Numbered from the stretch's first letter, positions 10,949 to 19,470 are shown. The stretch: 31,387 nt of DNA from Flammeovirgaceae bacterium (GCA_016709845.1 JADJMA010000031.1:1-31387), one strand, 5' to 3'. Translations and numbers: made by a program. The notes: generated from the letters alone by a model not told the origin.

Positions 10949-12256
10949 ATGCGTTATACATTCCTTATTTTACTTTTTACAGCAACGCAACTATCCTTTG
11001 CACAGCCCCTTGTTAAATATGCCGGCTCCATGAGCGAAATGGGGAAAAATGATTTTAAACCAAGCATCCAACTGGATACAATACGAAACAATCAGCATCT
11101 TTTTGCTCTCGGCCCATTCGGTAAGATGCAGGGCGAAATTACCGTGCTTAACGGAATGCCCATGGTTGCACAAGTGCAGGCGGATGGATCGGCCCGGGTA
11201 TCGCAAACCTGGAAAGCAGAGGCTCCCTTTCTGGTTTATGCCAATGTTGCTGCCTGGGTTTCGTACGAAGTGAAAGCCAACATAAGCAACATGAACGATC
11301 TTCAGAATGCTGTTGAGCAATTGGCAAAGCAAAAAGGCTATGATGTAAATAGTCCCTTTCCGTTTAGAATAACTACGGCTATTACGGAGTTAACAACACA
11401 TGTAGTTACGCCACGATCTGCCGATATGCCGGGCTACCAGCATGGACAGAATCAGGCAAATTATACGTATCAAAATACAAGCGGTGAACTATTGGGATTC
11501 TATTCAGAAAAACATCAGGGCATTTATACGCCTAAAGACAGTTATATCCATGTACACTTCATCAGCAACGATCACACGCAAATGGGGCATGTAGATAAGA
11601 TTGCTATATCGGATGGTACTCTTAAAATTCAGCTTCCGGCCAAATCTATGGCTACAGGTTCCATCAGAATAAAAACCAAGGATACCGATTTCTCCAAAGG
11701 AAGACTCGGCAACGTACAAGAAGTATCCATGGATGATGTAGTGAAATTTCACGGCCACTTGTGCGATGGACTAGCGGTAGGCTTTCTGGGATTGAAAGAA
11801 GCGTTGTTACAACTCTATCCGGACGGTATTGTTGACAGAACGAACACGCGTATTGTTAGTAACCCCTCGCCCTGTTTAACCGATGTGGCAGTCTATTTAA
11901 CCGGTGGTCGATATCAATACAATACTTTCTATGTAAACAAAATATCTTCCCTTTTCATTGTACAACGACTTGATAACAATCAAACACTTCAAATAAAATT
12001 ACGGGAGGGTGTAAAGCCAAAAGAAATTGACTCCCTTGGCAATCTGGCTGTTGATAACAAACTTTCTTCCTGTGAGTTAGAGCATCTTAGAGAACTTGAA
12101 AATGGCTTTACGGATAAATTACTATCTATGTCAGCCAAAGATATTTTCGAAGTTACTCCTCTGTCGAATTTTACCTGGAAGTCTTCTCTTTCAAAGACAT
12201 ATGTAAAAACTGATGTTTCCAACAAGAAATCACCACCATGTGTTATCGAGAACTGA
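10949..12256 (+). CDS. Exported fusion of an acetolactate-decarboxylase-like domain and an FmdE domain
   Basis: An intact protein of 435 residues. Residues 1-18 are a cleavable signal peptide (FLILLFTATQLSFAQ), so the protein is periplasmic or surface-exposed. Residues about 45-240 match the alpha-acetolactate decarboxylase fold, with GPFGKMQGEITVLNGMP (Glu63), FPFR (Arg140), GFYSEKHQGIYTP and HVHFISNDHTQMGH, which gives the zinc triad His201, His203 and His214. Residues about 255-400 match FmdE, the E-subunit-like domain of formylmethanofuran dehydrogenase, with FHGHLCDGLAVGFLG (His268, His270, Cys272) and SNPSPCLTDVAVYLTGG (Cys309). It lies 65 bases upstream of the second arsR. Classical acetolactate decarboxylases act on a cytoplasmic intermediate, so the exported location makes that reaction doubtful. 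A metal-dependent or metal-binding role is inferred from context. Confidence 0.8.
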   Translation: MRYTFLILLFTATQLSFAQPLVKYAGSMSEMGKNDFKPSIQLDTIRNNQHLFALGPFGKMQGEITVLNGMPMVAQVQADGSARVSQTWKAEAPFLVYANVAAWVSYEVKANISNMNDLQNAVEQLAKQKGYDVNSPFPFRITTAITELTTHVVTPRSADMPGYQHGQNQANYTYQNTSGELLGFYSEKHQGIYTPKDSYIHVHFISNDHTQMGHVDKIAISDGTLKIQLPAKSMATGSIRIKTKDTDFSKGRLGNVQEVSMDDVVKFHGHLCDGLAVGFLGLKEALLQLYPDGIVDRTNTRIVSNPSPCLTDVAVYLTGGRYQYNTFYVNKISSLFIVQRLDNNQTLQIKLREGVKPKEIDSLGNLAVDNKLSSCELEHLRELENGFTDKLLSMSAKDIFEVTPLSNFTWKSSLSKTYVKTDVSNKKSPPCVIEN

Positions 12257-12298
12257 TCTGGAAAAAATAAACTTATCTCATTTGGCAATCACCATTAT

Positions 12299-12316
12299 AT
12301 CGTAATATTGCGTTAT
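12299..12316. promoter_or_regulatory. ArsR operator upstream of the second arsR
   Basis: ATCGTAATATTGCGTTAT, an imperfect inverted repeat centred on AATATT and ending five bases before the arsR ATG. Its reverse complement matches the repeat at 12667-12684 in 17 of 18 positions. The sequence is unrelated to the TTCGTA operators of module 1. Confidence 0.8.
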
Positions 12317-12321
12317 CATTT

Positions 12322-12651
12322 ATGGGAGTTACCAAATCAGCCTTATTCAACAAGCGTCAAAACAAAATTGCTAATCTGGCCATGGCCTTTGACCATCCGG
12401 CTCGGGTAGCAATCATTGAATACTTATTGAGAAATGAAACCTGTATTTGCAACGATTTGGTAAACGAACTTCCTCTTTCACAATCAACCATTACGCAGCA
12501 CCTTAAAGAACTTAAACGTATAGGGATTATTAAAGGAGAAATCGAAGGCCCCAAGGTGAATTATTGCATTGATGAGAAAGTTTGGGAAGAAGCCAAAGAC
12601 ATCTTTGTGAACCTCTTTACCCAGTATGTGAGCAAGAAAGACTGCTGCTAA
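12322..12651 (+). CDS. arsR: ArsR-family arsenite-responsive repressor (module 2)
   Basis: An intact winged-helix protein of 109 residues. It has AFDHPARVAIIEYLL, then the arsenite-binding NETCICNDLVNELPL with CxC immediately before the recognition helix QSTITQHLKELKRIGII, and a wing with NYCI supplying a possible third Cys. The C-terminus ends in a further Cys pair (KKDCC). CxC in this helix is the classical As(III)/Sb(III) sensor site of ArsR. It is bracketed by two near-identical operators in opposite orientation and followed by arsC and acr3, so it should repress itself and both effectors until arsenite binds. Confidence 0.93.
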   Translation: MGVTKSALFNKRQNKIANLAMAFDHPARVAIIEYLLRNETCICNDLVNELPLSQSTITQHLKELKRIGIIKGEIEGPKVNYCIDEKVWEEAKDIFVNLFTQYVSKKDCC

Positions 12652-12666
12652 TTTTTTTGTTTAATC

Positions 12667-12684
12667 ATAACGTAATATTACGAT
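12667..12684. promoter_or_regulatory. Second ArsR operator, upstream of arsC
   Basis: ATAACGTAATATTACGAT contains the perfect palindrome CGTAATATTACG and ends 19 bases before the arsC ATG. It is the inverted, 17-of-18 copy of the operator at 12299-12316. Confidence 0.82.
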
Positions 12685-12703
12685 AATACAATCAACAAAC
12701 ATT

Positions 12704-13322
12704 ATGTTTTCAGCCCTTAAATCAAAAAATTAATCTACTAACCAAAGAGGTTGACCAGATATCCGCGGAGAGAAAAGAAACGCTTCAGCAATTGACGAGG
12801 TTTGTTCAAGATAAAGTAAAGATGGGCAAACCGGTTTACCTCAATTTCATCTGCACACATAATTCACGAAGGAGTCACATTTCACAACTATGGGCACAAG
12901 CCGCTGCACATTACTATGGTATTGAGAATGTATTCTGCTACTCAGGCGGAACCGAAGCAACTGCTTTTAATCCCCGCGCGGTAAAGGCCTTGCAGGATGC
13001 AGGGTTCAGTATTATAAAAACCAAAGAAGGTGAGAACCCGGTTTATGAAGTTAAATTTGCAGAAGATGAAGTACCGATCATTGCTTTCTCAAAAAAGTAT
13101 GATGACCCCTTTAACCACAACAAAGATTTCGCGGCTATCATGACGTGCTCGCAAGCAGATGAAAATTGCCCGTTGGTATTAGGGGCATCGGCAAGAATCG
13201 CTCTTACCTATAATGACCCAAAAGAATTTGATGGCACCCCCCAAGAGGAAGTAAAGTATGCGGAGCGCGTACATCAAATTGGCAGAGAGATATTTTATGC
13301 CTTCTCACTTGTAAACGCTTAA
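12704..13322 (+). CDS. arsC: Arsenate reductase, low-molecular-weight-phosphatase type
   Basis: Reduces arsenate to arsenite for export by Acr3. The phosphatase loop FICTHNSRRS (Cys about residue 50, CX5R) binds the oxyanion. The second redox pair, MTCSQADENCPLV, corresponds to the Cys pair of thioredoxin-coupled ArsC. The downstream helix is AERVHQIGREI. The first codons from ATG 12704 (MFSAL) need one A removed from the run at 12719-12722 to join NQKINLLTKEVDQ; a TTG at 12792 is the other possible start but would cut off a conserved helix. About 206 residues, usual for the Bacteroidota form. It is 14 bases upstream of acr3 and shares its operator. Confidence 0.9.
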
Positions 13323-13336
13323 CCTCCAGACCCAAT

Positions 13337-14545
13337 ATGAATAATCAATCAAAACTTGGATTCTTAGACCGCTATCTTACTCTTTGGATTTTCCTTGCTA
13401 TGCTTTTAGGAATTGCACTTGGTAACTTCTTTCCCATTGAACAATTCATGATCAATTTTCAAATTGGCACTACAAACCTTTTAATCGCCACAGGACTTAT
13501 CATTATGATGTATCCGCCATTGGCAAAAGTTAAATATGAACACCTGGGCAAGGTTTTCAAAAATGTAAAAGTCATTTCACTTTCGCTCTTATTGAATTGG
13601 ATTATTGGCCCCATCCTCATGTTCTTCTTAGCAATCATTTTCCTTCGCGACAAACCTGAATATATGATGGGTTTGATACTGATTGGTATTGCCCGTTGCA
13701 TTGCTATGGTTTTAGTATGGAATGATCTGGCCAAAGGCGACAAAGAATATGCAGCGGGACTGGTTGCATTGAACAGCATTTTTCAGGTACTTTTTTATAG
13801 TCTGTTTGCCTGGCTGTTTATCACTGTACTCCCGCCTTACTTTGGCATTAAAGGTTCAGTAGTTGATGTGAGTATTAGCGATGTAGCTAAGAGCGTGTTT
13901 CTGTATTTGGGCGTTCCATTTATTGCTGGCTTTCTAACCCGATATTTCTTTAAGAAAGCAAAAGGAGAAGACTGGTATGTGAGCCATGTGATTCCCAAAA
14001 TCAGTCCACTGACTTTAATCTCTTTGCTTTTTACCATCGTTATCATGTTCAGTTTCAAAGGTAAAATGATTGTAGAAATTCCATTTGATGTACTGCGAAT
14101 CGCAATTCCATTGGTTATTTACTTTCTTATAATTTTTGTTCTAAGCTTTGTTTTATCCAAGAAATTAGGAGCGAATTATGAAGAGAACACTTCTGTTTCT
14201 TTTACCGCCACAGGAAATAATTTTGAATTGGCCATTGCCGTTTCCGTAGGAGTTTTCGGTATCAATTCAGGTCAGGCGTTTGCGGGGGTTATTGGTCCTC
14301 TTATTGAAGTGCCCGCATTGATACTGCTTGTAAATCTTGCTTTTTGGTTTAAAAAAGAATGTATCCAACAATTTAAACAGCCATTCAGTTTTACACCTAC
14401 TCAAGTAGTTATTGTTACGGAACCCAGAAATACTCCCAAAAGGGTATCTATTTCTACTAATCTCTCCACCGTAGAATCTCCATTGACAGGGACCTGTAGG
14501 CGGCAGAGGGCTCTGGCGGAGGTTTACAAAAAAATTGAGCAATAG
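13337..14545 (+). CDS. acr3: Acr3-type arsenite efflux permease, C-terminal extension probably spurious
   Basis: A ten-helix arsenite/proton antiporter of the Acr3 (BART) family. It has the signature GIARCIAMVLVWNDLAKGD with the essential Cys at residue 121, SFTATGNNFELAIAVSVGVFG, and GPLIEVPALILLVN with Glu324. These are the residues known to matter for As(III) transport. As written the frame ends at 14545 (402 residues), but the family usually stops soon after LVNLAFWF. With one more A in the run at 14351-14356 the protein ends as FKKRMYPTI and TAA 14374-14376 (about 346 residues). The extra ~57 residues are low-complexity and unlike a membrane transporter. It is the last gene of the arsR-arsC-acr3 unit. 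Confidence 0.92.
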   Translation: MNNQSKLGFLDRYLTLWIFLAMLLGIALGNFFPIEQFMINFQIGTTNLLIATGLIIMMYPPLAKVKYEHLGKVFKNVKVISLSLLLNWIIGPILMFFLAIIFLRDKPEYMMGLILIGIARCIAMVLVWNDLAKGDKEYAAGLVALNSIFQVLFYSLFAWLFITVLPPYFGIKGSVVDVSISDVAKSVFLYLGVPFIAGFLTRYFFKKAKGEDWYVSHVIPKISPLTLISLLFTIVIMFSFKGKMIVEIPFDVLRIAIPLVIYFLIIFVLSFVLSKKLGANYEENTSVSFTATGNNFELAIAVSVGVFGINSGQAFAGVIGPLIEVPALILLVNLAFWFKKECIQQFKQPFSFTPTQVVIVTEPRNTPKRVSISTNLSTVESPLTGTCRRQRALAEVYKKIEQ

Positions 14546-14596
14546 CAGAGTTTCGAAACAAATACTTTGCTGAGAATTAATTTGACAAAATACTTA

Positions 14597-14614
14597 TTAC
14601 TTTTAAAAAAGTAA
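14597..14614. promoter_or_regulatory. AT-rich perfect palindrome abutting a start codon
   Basis: TTACTTTT-AA-AAAAGTAA, two 8-bp arms directly before the ATG at 14615. It could be an operator or simply AT-rich leader sequence; its AT content makes chance likely enough to keep confidence low. Confidence 0.3.
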
Positions 14615-15385
14615 ATGACTGCAAGCAATTCAAAATCAGACTTGACTGAACTTGGCCAAACCCTGCTGAGCATCGGGACCCTTCTTATGAGTTCCGGGGC
14701 AAACTGTCAGCGTATCACAAAAACGTTAGAGCGTTTAGCAGGGGCATTCAACTGTACTGTTGATCTCCTCATCACACACAAAGCACTTATGGTAACGATT
14801 AATGCTCATGGGGTTGAATATTTTCATAGCGGACTAAAACGGACGCTGCCACATGGCGTTAATTTCAAGATTGTCTCGGGAATCAGCCGGATGAGTTGGT
14901 CTGTCGTGGAGGAAAATTGGTCAGTAGCGCAATCAATACGGAAGTAGAAAGATTAATATCTCTTCCACATTATCCAAGGCTCCTCGTACTGTTTGTGGTA
15001 AGCCTGGCCGGAGCTTCATTCTGCCGCCTCTTTGACGGCTCTTGGCAAGATATGATCGTGGCTTTTATGAGCAACCTTTGCCGGGTTATTTATCCGGCAA
15101 GAATTCACGAAAAGAAATTTCAATCCTTATATGCGAATATTTTTCGCTGCTTTTACTTCTTCCATGGTTGCAAGTTTATCTATTAAATTCGGTGGAAATA
15201 TTCAGGCGCCTGCCTTACTGGCCTCTGTGCTTTATTTAATTCCTGGCGTGCCCTTAATTAACTCTTTTTCAGACTTGATTAATGGTAACATTATGAATGG
15301 GATTGTGAGAAGCGTGGATAGTTTGATTATCGCCTTTGCAATTTCAATGGGATATATGCTGGCCACAAGAATTTGTCAACTGTAA
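14615..15385 (+). CDS. Threonine/serine exporter N-terminal module (ThrE, PF06738-like), frame broken
   Basis: The larger half of a split ThrE-type amino acid exporter. The cytoplasmic N-terminus has LGQTLLSIGTLLMSSGANCQRI and SGISRMSW; this is followed by membrane helices RLLVLFVVSLAGASFCRLF, MRIFFAAFTSSMVASLSIKF, the motif YLIPGVPLINSFSDLINGN and IIAFAISMGYMLA. The composite is about 257 residues, normal for the family. Frame changes fall near 14925 and 15075-15130. Six bases separate it from the second half, so the two are co-transcribed. ThrE proteins export Thr/Ser in Corynebacterium; in Bacteroidota the substrate is untested. Confidence 0.83.
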
Positions 15386-15391
15386 ACAAAT

Positions 15392-15924
15392 ATGAGTTGG
15401 ATAGATTCTTTTGAAAAAGGCATTTGGTTTGGATTTGCTGCACTGGGTTTTGCCGTACTATTCAATGTACCAGTTAGAACGTTGCTTTTCATATTTGTTA
15501 TAGGGCTTTAGGCGGACTGATGAAAACTTTCCTGCTCATGCTGGGCGTTAATGTCATTATTTCAAGTTTAGGCGGAGCCTTTCTGGTGAGCATCATTAGT
15601 ATTTATGCAGCCCACAACAAGCATGCGCCACCGTTGGTTTTCGCCATACCTTCCGTTATACCTATGGTACCCGGTGTGTTTGCAAACAAAATGATGTTAG
15701 GCATAATGAAGCTATCTGCAAACCCTGGTGAACAGTATCCGAAAATACTTGCAGAAACTATTCACAACGGTTTAAATGCCGCATTTATTCTTCTTGCCCT
15801 TGCCTTAGGTGTTACCTTACCCCTTCTGATTACAAGAAAAGAGTCAATCAAAAATGAAATTGATTTAAAACTTGTAATTATATCCAATCCGAATTACTTG
15901 TGTTTCGTAATAGTCTGTGCTTAA
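15392..15924 (+). CDS. Threonine/serine exporter C-terminal module (ThrE_2, DUF3815-like), frame broken
   Basis: A five-helix membrane protein of about 160 residues that completes the split ThrE transporter. It starts MSWIDSFEKGIWFGFAALGF; a base is missing near 15507-15510, after which GGLMKTFLLMLGVNVIISSL follows. The conserved motif is FAIPSVIPMVPGVFANKMML. The literal frame ends at 15924, but it then runs 60 bases into the oppositely oriented receptor gene. One frame change in the Lys-rich end would stop it at TAA 15866-15868, giving the usual short tail after LPLLITRK. Confidence 0.8.
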
Positions 15925-17458
15925 GTAGTAAAAGCCATCGCCACGCACTTCCTTTTTACACGAAGGGTGTTGAGCAAATCTGAAGCATTCAAAAAACTTC
16001 TCCCTTTCTTCTTGAATCGTTTTCTTTTATTCCCGTGTCCAAAGTATAGCGGGCATAAATCTTTCCCTTGCGGAATGATGTCCGGAGCCAAATAAGATCC
16101 GGTAAATTGAAGATCAACATTATTCATCAAATGAAAAAAGCCCATTCAGCTTTACACTTCCTGAGGTAATTTGTTGTTCGGGGAGCCGAAAAATACTTCC
16201 GACAGGATATCTATTTTCTACAGTAAAGGCTTCTATCGTATTACGATATCCATTCAAATTCAAACTTAGGTTTGCCCATTTACCAAAAGTGTGAGAAAGC
16301 ACAATTTCCATTCCGGTGGAATAACTTCTTCCCGCATTTTGGAAAATAGCATAAATTAAATTGCTGGGCGGTACAGTTCGGGAAATCGGGTAATCGTAGC
16401 TTGTGTCTCTCTGTGATAAGCAGCTCCATAGAGATACCCCTGCTCCCAATTTGTTTATAGCCCAATTCATAATTACTGGTAAACTGAGGTCTTAATCCGG
16501 GATTACCTACTTTAATAATTTCGGCATCATCATACTTTGGAAAAATTCGAATATCCACTTCACTGGGACGATCCACCCTTCGATTATAAAAAGGAAAGCG
16601 CGTGGTTCGTATTCATTTTATAAGCCACCCGCAGGTTAGTAAAAGGTTGCGCGTAATCGTATCCATCACTCTTATAAGTAACATGATACGGATTTACATC
16701 ATAAAATATTTTCACATATTCAACGCGCAAGCCAGCCTCCACTTCAAAATTTTTATTCTCGAATACATACGTGCCATACGCGGCTGGAATGAGTTCACTG
16801 TAATCGGCCCAGCCTCCCGCAGTAGTATCTAAGGGAGAGTTTATACCTGGAATAAATTGCATGTTGGTCGGAATAAACCGATATCGAAATTTAATGCCCG
16901 TTTCAAACCGGCCATATTTTAGTGGCTGAACATAGTCTGCATTGAGATCAAAACATTTTCATCAGAAAGTAATTTAAGGCATCTTGCCCTGTAAATGTGG
17001 GCATTGTATTGGTGAAAAATACTTTTCAGCTTCGCGATGGAATTATCTGCTACTTAAAATATTTTCTTGTCAAGGGTTTCTGCCACAGCATCCCGCGTAC
17101 CTTCTACCACTACTTCACTCAACGCAGTTACATCTTCTTCCAGTGGCAAGCTTCCTAAATCCAAAAAGGAACTGAGCTTGCCAACCAAAATTGTTTGTTC
17201 ATGGTTTTTGTAGCCGATAAAAGATACTTGCAAAAAGTAATAGCCCGGTTTTACATTTGAAATGGTATAACGACCTTCTTCATTTGTTACAGTGCCTGTC
17301 ACAAACGTTCTATCGGCTTCAGTCAGAAGCACCACATTAACATAGGACAAACCCGGCCCGGAATTATCCTTTATCACGCCTGAGATTGTAACCGACTCAA
17401 CCTGAGCAAAGACCGTTACCGAATGAACCAGTACGAAAAAAAATACAACTCTATTCAC
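15865..17458 (-). pseudogene. TonB-dependent outer-membrane receptor with an internal deletion
   Basis: The start encodes a signal peptide (MNRVVFFFVLVHSVTVFAQ) and a complete carboxypeptidase-regulatory-like domain (TISGVIKDNS, then EEGRYTISNVKPGYYFLQVSF), followed by VVVEGTRDAVAETLDKKIF. An in-frame TAA comes next, then VADNSIAK. The sequence then jumps to late barrel sequence: LKYGRFETGIKFRYRFIPTN, NKNFEVEAGLRVEYVK, PGLRPQFTSNYELGYKQI and the end DYYETQVIRIGYNYKF at 15865. The plug domain and the first part of the barrel, roughly 250 residues, are missing. The total is about 530 residues against the usual 750-800. Several +1/-1 frame changes are also present (near 16950, 16590, 16440, 16360, 16130 and 16050). 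It is convergent with the ThrE_2 gene. Confidence 0.82.
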
Positions 17459-17642
17459 TCTACTGGTTTTATTAAAATAATATGTACTCCAAATGGAATT
17501 TGCAACAGCCTTTAGACTTAGAAACTCAAAAGTACAAAATGAGGTAAAAACTTCCCTAAATAAAATGACTCGTAATGATATTCAATTGAAAAAAATTGAA
17601 ATAATTTTATGTTGTCAACCATTCAAGAATGTTCCTACCCAC

Positions 17643-17681
17643 AACAAAAAAACTCAATTCACGGAGAATTTGAGTTTTTAG
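17643..17681. terminator. Hairpin terminator, probably for the minus-strand stress genes
   Basis: AAACTCAATTC, a short loop, then GAATTTGAGTTTTT (one bulged base). Read on the minus strand it ends in a run of seven T; on the plus strand in five. It lies about 70 bases past the last minus-strand stress gene. The surrounding bases 17459-17752 contain no gene I can support. Confidence 0.7.
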
Positions 17682-17752
17682 TTTGTTGTTATTTGTGGTT
17701 TTTGTTAGCGGTTTGTATTTGCTGGCAAGACCTCGGGCCACATGGTTTATCA

Positions 17753-18088
17753 TTACGATTTATCTTTTTTCTGAATGTCTTCTACCTGTCTAACAAAGTG
17801 GGAGCTCTTCTCATCTTCGGCCGTATCCTAGGAGACCACCAACGTTCCCTTCTTCCCATCCTGCGTTTCTATTAAATAGAGAATGGAATTATATTCCCGA
17901 TTGCTATAGCCTTCAAAACGATAACAATTCACAATTACTACTTGATGGGCCTTATAAGGGTGCGAAGCCTTTTCACTCGTTAAGGCTCCGTTCACCACTC
18001 TAAAGTTTTCCTTATATCCCTGGCTCACCACCTTATCCACTTGTTCGGAAAGTGTGGTCATTTTTTCGGTTGCATCTTGCTTTTTCAT
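17753..18088 (-). CDS. Small Bacteroidota stress-associated protein with an in-frame amber codon
   Basis: About 111 residues. A short N-terminal helix precedes DKVVSQGYKENFRVVNGAL, then VVIVNCYRFEGYSNREYNSI and LYLIETQDGKKGTLVVS. The YRFEG.SN...S..Y.I....GKKGTLV pattern matches a small Bacteroidota family that databases often label, without support, phosphoribosylpyrophosphate synthetase. At 17828-17830 the frame meets TAG, then continues in the same frame as DTAEDEKSSHFVRQVEDIQK to TAA at 17753-17755. Relatives usually have Tyr after this Ser, so TAC or TAT to TAG by one substitution is likely. It is the last gene of the minus-strand run, 14 bases after the OmpA gene. Function unknown. Confidence 0.7.
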
Positions 18089-18102
18089 TTTCCTATGCTT
18101 TT

Positions 18103-18759
18103 TTAGATCTCTCCCTTTTCGGCCATCTTCTTCATTTTCTTATTTGCGTATATAGCCACTTCTACTCTGCGGTTTTTATGTCTCCCCGCTTCTGTATCAT
18201 TCGGTGCGATCGGCTGTTCTTCGCCATATCCCTTGGTGGTGAGGCGGCTGCCTTCCACACCTTGTGTTTTCAAATATTGTGATACGCTGCGCGCGCGTCT
18301 TTCTGACAAATCCTGATTGTACTTATCCTCACCTGTATTGTCGGTATGCCCTTCAATTAAAATGGAAGTGTCGTCATACTTTTTTAGCGTGGTAGAAAGG
18401 TCATCCAGATTACTCTTGGTATCACCTACTAATGATGAAGAGTTTACATCAAACTGCAATCCGGAATTAAACGTAATGAGAATACCCCTCTCCACCCGTT
18501 GTACATCGGCACCTTCCAGATCTTTCTTTAATTCTTCCGCTTGTTTATCCATGTGGTTGCCAATAAGGGCCCCTACAGTACCACCAACGGTAGCACCAAT
18601 AATGGCACCCACAGCAGTATTATCAGAACTATGGCCTATCGCAGCGCCAATAGCACCACCGGTACCGGCACCAATAGCCCCTCCTTTCGTGGCGTTTGTA
18701 GCGTTACAACCCACTAAAACCTGGATCAATATTACCACGGCCATCATGAGTAGCGCCAT
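18103..18759 (-). CDS. OmpA-family lipoprotein with glycine-zipper domain
   Basis: A lipoprotein (VLVGC lipobox, Cys at residue 18 of this start) whose first domain is a glycine zipper (KGGAIGAGTGGAIGAAIGH and VGAIIGATVGGTVGALIGNH, about residues 25-68). The C-terminal OmpA domain has FDVNSSSL, ILIEGHTDNTGEDKYN, LSERRARSVSQYL and NRRVEVAI, the peptidoglycan-binding core. The protein would link the outer membrane to the cell wall. An upstream ATG at 18794 (MNTTNK) joins the frame as KKITSFSMALLMMA if one A is restored near 18776 and would give a better signal peptide. It is part of the minus-strand stress run. Confidence 0.92.
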   Translation of the reverse strand: MALLMMAVVILIQVLVGCNATNATKGGAIGAGTGGAIGAAIGHSSDNTAVGAIIGATVGGTVGALIGNHMDKQAEELKKDLEGADVQRVERGILITFNSGLQFDVNSSSLVGDTKSNLDDLSTTLKKYDDTSILIEGHTDNTGEDKYNQDLSERRARSVSQYLKTQGVEGSRLTTKGYGEEQPIAPNDTEAGRHKNRRVEVAIYANKKMKKMAEKGEI

Positions 18760-18816
18760 GGAGAATGAGGTTATCTTTTATTTGTTGTATTCATCACTCA
18801 ATTATTTATTCAATTA

Positions 18817-19247
18817 TTATTTATCAGGATTTTTCAAAGCAACATCAAGTTTTTCATTCAGGCGCTCGCACTCCACTTTTTTATTTCACTCCACGTATTT
18901 TTTGCACCTTGCTGAATATCGTCCCAAGCCTGATCGCTGGAGCGGTCAATATCGTCTAAAGCAGTTTGTACCTTTTGGCGGTGATCAATCAGCTTTGCCT
19001 TAAGATCTTCCAATTCTTCGTTCGATTTATCTTTACTGTTCTCAAGCTTCTCCGAGATTTTATCAAGCTTGGTATTGATATCATCACGCAACGATCTTAG
19101 ATCTTTGGCAATTTCCTGCTTTTGATTTTTAATATCGCGTTCAATTTCTTTCCTGCGTTTTTCCGCCTTGCTTTCTCCCGAAGGAGAACAATTAAACAAC
19201 AGCGTTGCACTCATCAACATAGAGAATGCTATAAGTAACTTTTTCAT
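18817..19247 (-). CDS. sll1863-like coiled-coil stress lipoprotein, one frameshift near the end
   Basis: A lipoprotein signal with lipobox TLLFNC (Cys20) is followed by a long charged coiled coil from about residue 25 to 110 (RKEIERDIKNQKQEIAKDL, KLDKISEKLENSKDKSNEEL) and a helical end containing DRSSDQAWDDIQQGAKNTWS. The literal frame stops at 18858; one extra A in the run just after EIKK gives VECERLNEKLDVALKNPDK and TAA at 18817-18819, which is more typical. Proteins of this class are induced by stress and lie in the periplasm; the mechanism is unknown. It lies between the CsbD and OmpA genes in the same direction. Confidence 0.78.
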
Positions 19248-19284
19248 GGTTATATAGTTTGTGTTCGTGAGGAATTATTTTTAC

Positions 19285-19470
19285 TTACATATTTTTAATT
19301 TCTTCCCTCAGCTCAGTTTTGGTTTTGCCAAGCTTAGTTTGCAAACGACCTAACAGTTCGTCATCTTTACCCTCGGCAAAGGTTAGATCGTCATCGGTTA
19401 ACTCCCCATATTTTTGCTTTAGTTTTCCTTTCGTTTCGTTCCAGGTACCTTTCATTATTAGCTTATTCAT
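19285..19470 (-). CDS. CsbD-family general stress protein
   Basis: An intact protein of 61 residues with the CsbD pattern KGTWNETKGKLKQKYGELTD, then FAEGKDDELLGRLQTKLGK. CsbD proteins are small, highly charged and abundant under general stress in many bacteria; their biochemical role is not settled. Followed 38 bases later by the coiled-coil lipoprotein gene. Confidence 0.93.
   Translation of the reverse strand: MNKLIMKGTWNETKGKLKQKYGELTDDDLTFAEGKDDELLGRLQTKLGKTKTELREEIKNM

Noticed and set aside
10991..11332. Minus-strand frame of 113 codons inside the ALDC-FmdE gene
   Set aside because: A shadow of a clearly coding intact plus-strand gene with family motifs; no similarity seen.
14267..14542. 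Minus-strand frame of 91 codons across the acr3 end
   Set aside because: It overlaps conserved acr3 sequence, and its composition is not protein-like.
17721..17742. Minus-strand TGGCCCG...TTGC near the end of the stress run as a sigma-54 promoter
   Set aside because: The spacing between GG and GC is eleven, one too many, and it sits between a gene end and a terminator with no gene in reach.
18317..19003. Long plus-strand reading frame of 228 codons opposite the OmpA and coiled-coil lipoprotein genes
   Set aside because: It is a mirror of two minus-strand genes with clear families; its own sequence is Pro/Ala-rich and Ser-rich with no domain.
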